A stretch of DNA of 64,000 nt from JANXYW01 sp031400455 (GTDB taxonomy: Bacteria; Chloroflexota; Dehalococcoidia; DSTF01; JACRBR01). Each line of letters starts with the position of its first letter. Positions within the stretch are counted from its first letter, which is position 1. Location: positions 56,205 through 120,204 of the forward strand of contig JANNPX010000006.1 of assembly GCA_031400455.1 (NCBI GenBank), written 5' to 3'. A model generated the notes under the pieces. That model searched no databases and was not told where the DNA came from. It saw nothing but the letters and a program-made list of their open reading frames with translations. The position numbers and the translations under genes are program-made. Below are positions 60,810 to 64,000 of the stretch, piece after piece.

Positions 60810-61103
60810 TCAGTGGTGCTTCTCGCGTGGTGGTAGCCCCGCAGCGGTCAACATCAGTTCACGAATGTCCTTCGGCTCCGGGAAGCGGCCATTCGTCGCC
60901 AGCTCCCAGACGATGGCGCCGCCGTACCGCACTGTGAACACGCCGCCAGACGACGGCACAAGCGCGATCTCTCCGACGATCTCCGGCACCACGTCGAAGA
61001 GTTCGCGTGCCATCCAGAACGCGCGCCCCTGAAAGCGGCACTTGGTGCAAAATTCGATCTCCAGCCGCGGCTTCTCGTCCGGCGTCGCCTGGTAGGCCGT
61101 CAT
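60810..61103 (-). CDS. SelT/SelW/SelH (Rdx) family redox protein
   Basis: A 97-residue thioredoxin-like protein: LEIEFCTKCRFQGRAFWMARELFDVVPEIVGEIALVPSSGGVFTVRYGGAIVW. It has a CxxC (Cys19, Cys22) where selenoprotein relatives have CxxU. The family role is thiol redox, partner unknown. The start overlaps the prfA stop by four bases. It lies within the prfA-prmC transcript. Confidence 0.9.
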   Translation of the reverse strand: MTAYQATPDEKPRLEIEFCTKCRFQGRAFWMARELFDVVPEIVGEIALVPSSGGVFTVRYGGAIVWELATNGRFPEPKDIRELMLTAAGLPPREKHH

Positions 61104-62179
61104 CGCACGCCTCCTGCGACGCTCTCCTCCAACTCCTGCGCCTGCATGTTCGCCGAAACTGCGTCGATGATGTCGTCCATCTCGCCGTCCATGATGCGAG
61201 GCAGGTTGTGCACGGTGAGGCCGATGCGGTGGTCCGTGAGGCGATCCTGCGGGAAGTTGTATGTGCGGATCTTGTCGGACCGCTCGCCGGTACCGACCTG
61301 CTGCTTGCGAGCGCCGGAGATCTCGTCGGCCTGCTCGCTCTGCTTCTGGTACAGAAGCTTGGCGCGCAGCGCCGCCATCGCCTTGTTGCGGTTCTTCAAC
61401 TGCGAACGCTCGTCCTGGCAGACGACGACGATTCCCGTCGGCAAGTGCGTCATACGAACGGCAGTGGCGACCTTGTTGACGTTCTGGCCGCCGGCGCCGC
61501 CCGAGTGGAAGATATCGATCTTGAGTTCGCCCTCATTGATGTCGATCTCTACCTCTTCGACGGCAGGCAGCACCGCGACGGTCGCGGTGGACGTGTGGAT
61601 GCGCCCCTGCGCCTCGGTGGCCGGCACACGCTGCACCCGATGCGCTCCGCTTTCGTACTTCAGGCGTGAGTACGCGCCCTTCCCATGCACCTCGAAGACC
61701 ACTTCCTTGATGCCGCCGATCCCGATCTCGTTGGCCGACAGCACTTCGATCGTCCACTTGCGCCGATCGGCGTAGCGGCTGTACATGCGGTAGAGGTTCG
61801 CGGCGAAGAGCGCCGCTTCGTCCCCGCCCGTCCCAGCGCGGATCTCGACAATGACGTCGCGCTCATCGCGCGGGTCCCTCGGTACGAGCGCGCGTTTCAG
61901 CTTCTCCTCGATGCCGGGCCGCTCGGCCGTCAGCCGGGCGATCTCTTCCTTCGCAAGCGCCGACATCTCCGGATCGGAGTCACCAAGCACCGAGCGCGCT
62001 TCGTCGATCGCCTTGCCGTTCGCCGCCCAGGCACGATAGAGCCCCACCACCTCGTCAATCGAGGCGCGTTCCTTCGCCAACGCCTGGAGCTTCTCGTAGT
62101 CGCCCGTAATCTCCGGGCGTGCCATCTCGGCCGTCAGCTCGTCGTAGCGCTGCTCCGTGGCTTCGAGTCGGTCAAACAT
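61100..62179 (-). CDS. prfA: Peptide chain release factor 1
   Basis: A 359-residue class 1 release factor. The stop-codon-recognition PxT motif is in HRVQRVPATEAQGRIHTS, and the peptidyl-hydrolysis GGQ is in SGGAGGQNVNKV. The rest matches RF1: EIRAGTGGDEAALFAANLYRMYSRYA, DERSQLKNRNKAM and YNFPQDRLTDHRIG. It releases chains at UAA and UAG. It leads the operon prfA-rdx-prmC-NTF2-hydrolase. Confidence 0.97.
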   Translation of the reverse strand: MFDRLEATEQRYDELTAEMARPEITGDYEKLQALAKERASIDEVVGLYRAWAANGKAIDEARSVLGDSDPEMSALAKEEIARLTAERPGIEEKLKRALVPRDPRDERDVIVEIRAGTGGDEAALFAANLYRMYSRYADRRKWTIEVLSANEIGIGGIKEVVFEVHGKGAYSRLKYESGAHRVQRVPATEAQGRIHTSTATVAVLPAVEEVEIDINEGELKIDIFHSGGAGGQNVNKVATAVRMTHLPTGIVVVCQDERSQLKNRNKAMAALRAKLLYQKQSEQADEISGARKQQVGTGERSDKIRTYNFPQDRLTDHRIGLTVHNLPRIMDGEMDDIIDAVSANMQAQELEESVAGGVR

Positions 62180-62194
62180 CTCTCACACAAGCGG

Positions 62195-62215
62195 AAACCC
62201 CCTGCCGGAGGGGGT
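62195..62215 (-). terminator. Hairpin between the GNAT gene and prfA
   Basis: ACCCCCT (62197-62203) faces AGGGGGT (62209-62215). Read on the minus strand it is followed by TTTCC. It could end the GNAT transcript or act in the prfA leader, as it stands about 17 bases before the prfA ATG. Confidence 0.45.
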
Positions 62216-62276
62216 CTCGTCCTCACGCTCTATGGTAGCACCCGATCGATTCTGCATCGATACGCGAACGGCGTAC

Positions 62277-62779
62277 CTACGTCCGGTCCGCCGAACGCGC
62301 GCGCATCTCGCGGTACAGATCGGCGTAGATGCTGGCCTCGCTGCCCTCGATCACTTGCGCTCCGCAGACCTTCGTGTAGAAATCCGCCGGGCCAACGCCG
62401 CCGATGATCGCGTAGGCGTACCCCATCTCGCGCATACTCTCGAGGCAGCGGAACAATAGCGACGCTCCAGCGCCCTTACCGCGCAGGTCTTCGCGTACGC
62501 CCGTCGGGCCAAAGAAGCCGCGCCGGCTACTCTCATACACGGCGAAGCCGGCGATCGAGCCTCGCTCGATGGCGACGAACCCCGTGATCGGGTGGCCGCT
62601 GCCGAACGCAAAGTCCGCCTCGGCGCCCAGTTCTCGCCGAAATGCTGCTTCACGAACGCCCGCAGCGCCGCGCGATCCCAGGCGTCTAGCCGGCGCACGG
62701 CAATACCGCTAGCCGCCGTGCGCACGTCGTACTGCGCGAAATCCGGCAGATCGTACAGGCGAACGAGCATATCTGGCAT
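62277..62779 (-). pseudogene. GNAT-family N-acetyltransferase with a frameshift
   Basis: Two minus-strand frames together make one GNAT protein. The N-terminal part (MPDMLVRLYDLPDF to FVKQHFGENWAP) reads in one frame from 62779. The C-terminal part (ADFAFGSGHPITGFVAIERG, GFFGPTGVREDLRGKGAGASLLF with the acetyl-CoA loop, then YAIIGGVGPADFY) continues in another frame to 62277. The switch falls at about 62616-62623, where one extra G (CCGGAG in place of CCGAG) would restore a continuous GENWAPEADFAF. It is either a fresh pseudogene or a sequencing error. Strong similarity in both halves suggests recent loss. Confidence 0.8.
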
Positions 62780-62894
62780 TCCGGTGCGCCTCCGTGCCGA
62801 AGTGTAGCGGTCCGCGAGATGGCGGAGACCGGCGGCCTCGAGATGGTACAAACGCACCCTGCCGCCAGAAATCGGCCTTTGCTACGATCCCCGC

Positions 62895-64000
62895 ATGGCT
62901 AACGAAGAACGGCTCAAACGACTGCTGGAAATGAAGGATCAGGCTCGCCTTGGTGGCGGGCTCAAGCGCATCCAGGCGCAGCACGATCGCGGCAAGCTGA
63001 CCGCCCGCGAGCGCCTCGACATCCTTCTGGACCCCGGCACGTTTGAAGAGCTGGACCAGCTCATGATCCACCGGGCCACTGAGTTCGGCATGGACGAGCA
63101 GCACTTCCTCGGCGACGCGGTTGTGACCGGCTACGGGAAGATCGACGGTCGCGGCGTCTTCGTCTTCTCGCAAGACTTCACGGTCTTCGGCGGTTCGCTA
63201 TCCGAGGCGATGGGCGAGAAGATGTCGAAGGTGATGGACTTGGCCCTCAAGACGGGCGCGCCCGTCATCGGTATCAACGACTCGGGTGGAGCGCGCATTC
63301 AGGAAGGCGTAGCCAGCCTCGGCGGCTACGGCGATATCTTCCTGCGTAACGTCCTGGCTTCCGGCGTGATCCCCCAGATCTCCGTGATCATGGGACCGTG
63401 CGCCGGCGGCGCCGTCTACTCCCCGGCGCTTACGGACTTTATCTTCATGACGCAGGGCACCTCGCAGATGTTCATCACGGGCCCAGATGTGATCCGTTCC
63501 GTAACGGGCGAAGACGTCACGCAGGAGGAACTCGGCGGCGCCGTCGCACACGCGTCGCGCAGCGGCGTCGCGCATTTCGCTATCGAGACCGAGGAGGACA
63601 CCCTGCTGGAGGTCCGCCGTCTGCTCTCGTTCCTGCCGCTGAACAACGTCGATGAAGCGCCCTCCGTGGAGACTGGCGATGACGTTGGACGCCGCTCCGA
63701 CGACCTGCTGAGCATCGTGCCGGACGACGCCGCCAAGAGCTACGACGTGCGCGAGGTGATCAACAAGGTCGTCGATGCTGGCGACTTCATGGAGGTGCAC
63801 GCCCAGTTCGCGCAGAACATCGTGGTCGGATTCGCGCGCCTCGCCGGGCACAGCGTCGGTATCGTCGCAAACCAGCCGCTATATCTCGCGGGCGTGTTGG
63901 ACATCGATTCGTCACGGAAGGCGGCGCGCTTCGTCCGGTTCTGTGACGCCTTCAACATCCCGATCCTGACGTTCGTCGATGTCCCGGGCTTCCTGCCGGG
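62895..64000 (+). CDS. Acyl-CoA carboxylase beta (carboxyltransferase) chain, 5' part
   Basis: 368 codons read from ATG to the right edge without a stop. The product matches propionyl/acetyl/methylmalonyl-CoA carboxyltransferase beta chains: GKLTARERLDILLDPGTF, GKIDGRGVFVFSQDFTVFGGSLSE, GAPVIGINDSGGARIQEGVASLGGYGDIF, ISVIMGPCAGGAVYSPALTDF, GPDVIRSVTGEDVTQEELGGA, and the second domain GIVANQPLYLAGVLDIDSSRKAARFVRFCDAFNIPILTFVDVPGFLPG. About 150 residues are missing. Substrate is probably propionyl-CoA, which would feed the methylmalonyl-CoA mutase seen at 4272, but acetyl-CoA is possible. Confidence 0.93.
   Translation, partial: MANEERLKRLLEMKDQARLGGGLKRIQAQHDRGKLTARERLDILLDPGTFEELDQLMIHRATEFGMDEQHFLGDAVVTGYGKIDGRGVFVFSQDFTVFGGSLSEAMGEKMSKVMDLALKTGAPVIGINDSGGARIQEGVASLGGYGDIFLRNVLASGVIPQISVIMGPCAGGAVYSPALTDFIFMTQGTSQMFITGPDVIRSVTGEDVTQEELGGAVAHASRSGVAHFAIETEEDTLLEVRRLLSFLPLNNVDEAPSVETGDDVGRRSDDLLSIVPDDAAKSYDVREVINKVVDAGDFMEVHAQFAQNIVVGFARLAGHSVGIVANQPLYLAGVLDIDSSRKAARFVRFCDAFNIPILTFVDVPGFLP

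Overview
The window is high-GC DNA from a bacterial chromosome. It carries 61 protein-coding genes that I can support, one of them frameshifted and two cut by the window edges, plus one tRNA gene and a T-box leader. No rRNA, CRISPR array, prophage or transposase is visible. The most likely source is a member of the Chloroflexota, perhaps Dehalococcoidia or a relative. That is an inference from three things together: an archaellin-like class III signal-peptide protein, a bacterial translin, and many small palindromic intergenic repeats beside ordinary Gram-positive-like regulation (T-box, KdpDE, ECF sigma with zinc anti-sigma).

Layout. 1-6.6 kb: sugar-isomerase/Gfo-Idh pair, an AlkD-like HEAT-repeat protein, TypA, methylmalonyl-CoA mutase large chain and a DsbA/FrnE protein. 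6.7-15.7 kb: a membrane-anchored beta-propeller protein, a secreted SGNH hydrolase, an MFS carrier, NAD-dependent formate dehydrogenase, tRNA-Pro(UGG), PyrD, a HAD hydrolase and a rhodanese. 15.9-26.5 kb: acetyl-CoA synthetase, a TMEM175-type channel, T-box-controlled thrS, an AarF kinase, DUF1697, translin, DinB, two FmdB-type zinc ribbons, YraN, RNase HII and a tautomerase. 26.7-38 kb: FtsH, an ABC-F protein, the archaellin-like protein, a sigma-70 factor, an ECF sigma/anti-sigma pair, a methyltransferase and a long-chain acyl-CoA ligase. 38-40.4 kb: H+-pyrophosphatase.

41-50 kb is an enlarged potassium-uptake (kdp) locus. KdpD is split: the DUF4118/histidine-kinase half comes first with KdpE, and the ATP-binding/USP half comes last. 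Between them lie an extra receiver protein, two previously untracked micro-ORFs encoding single membrane helices, kdpF, kdpA, kdpB, kdpC and a degenerate receiver-like protein. 50-54.4 kb is a fatty-acid module: two N-type plus C-type MaoC hydratase half-gene pairs followed by two paralogous short-chain dehydrogenases, so it looks like a peroxisomal MFE-2 enzyme broken into separate, duplicated genes. 55-64 kb: a 5'-3' exonuclease, a Xer recombinase, a diguanylate cyclase, the prfA-rdx-prmC run, a frameshifted GNAT gene and the start of an acyl-CoA carboxylase beta chain.

A second theme is a set of small palindromic or 9-bp-periodic dispersed repeats. Several families recur within 64 kb. They fill most gaps of the MaoC/SDR module, sit inside the thrS T-box leader, encode part of the PyrD N-terminus, and lie in frame inside the Xer recombinase gene.
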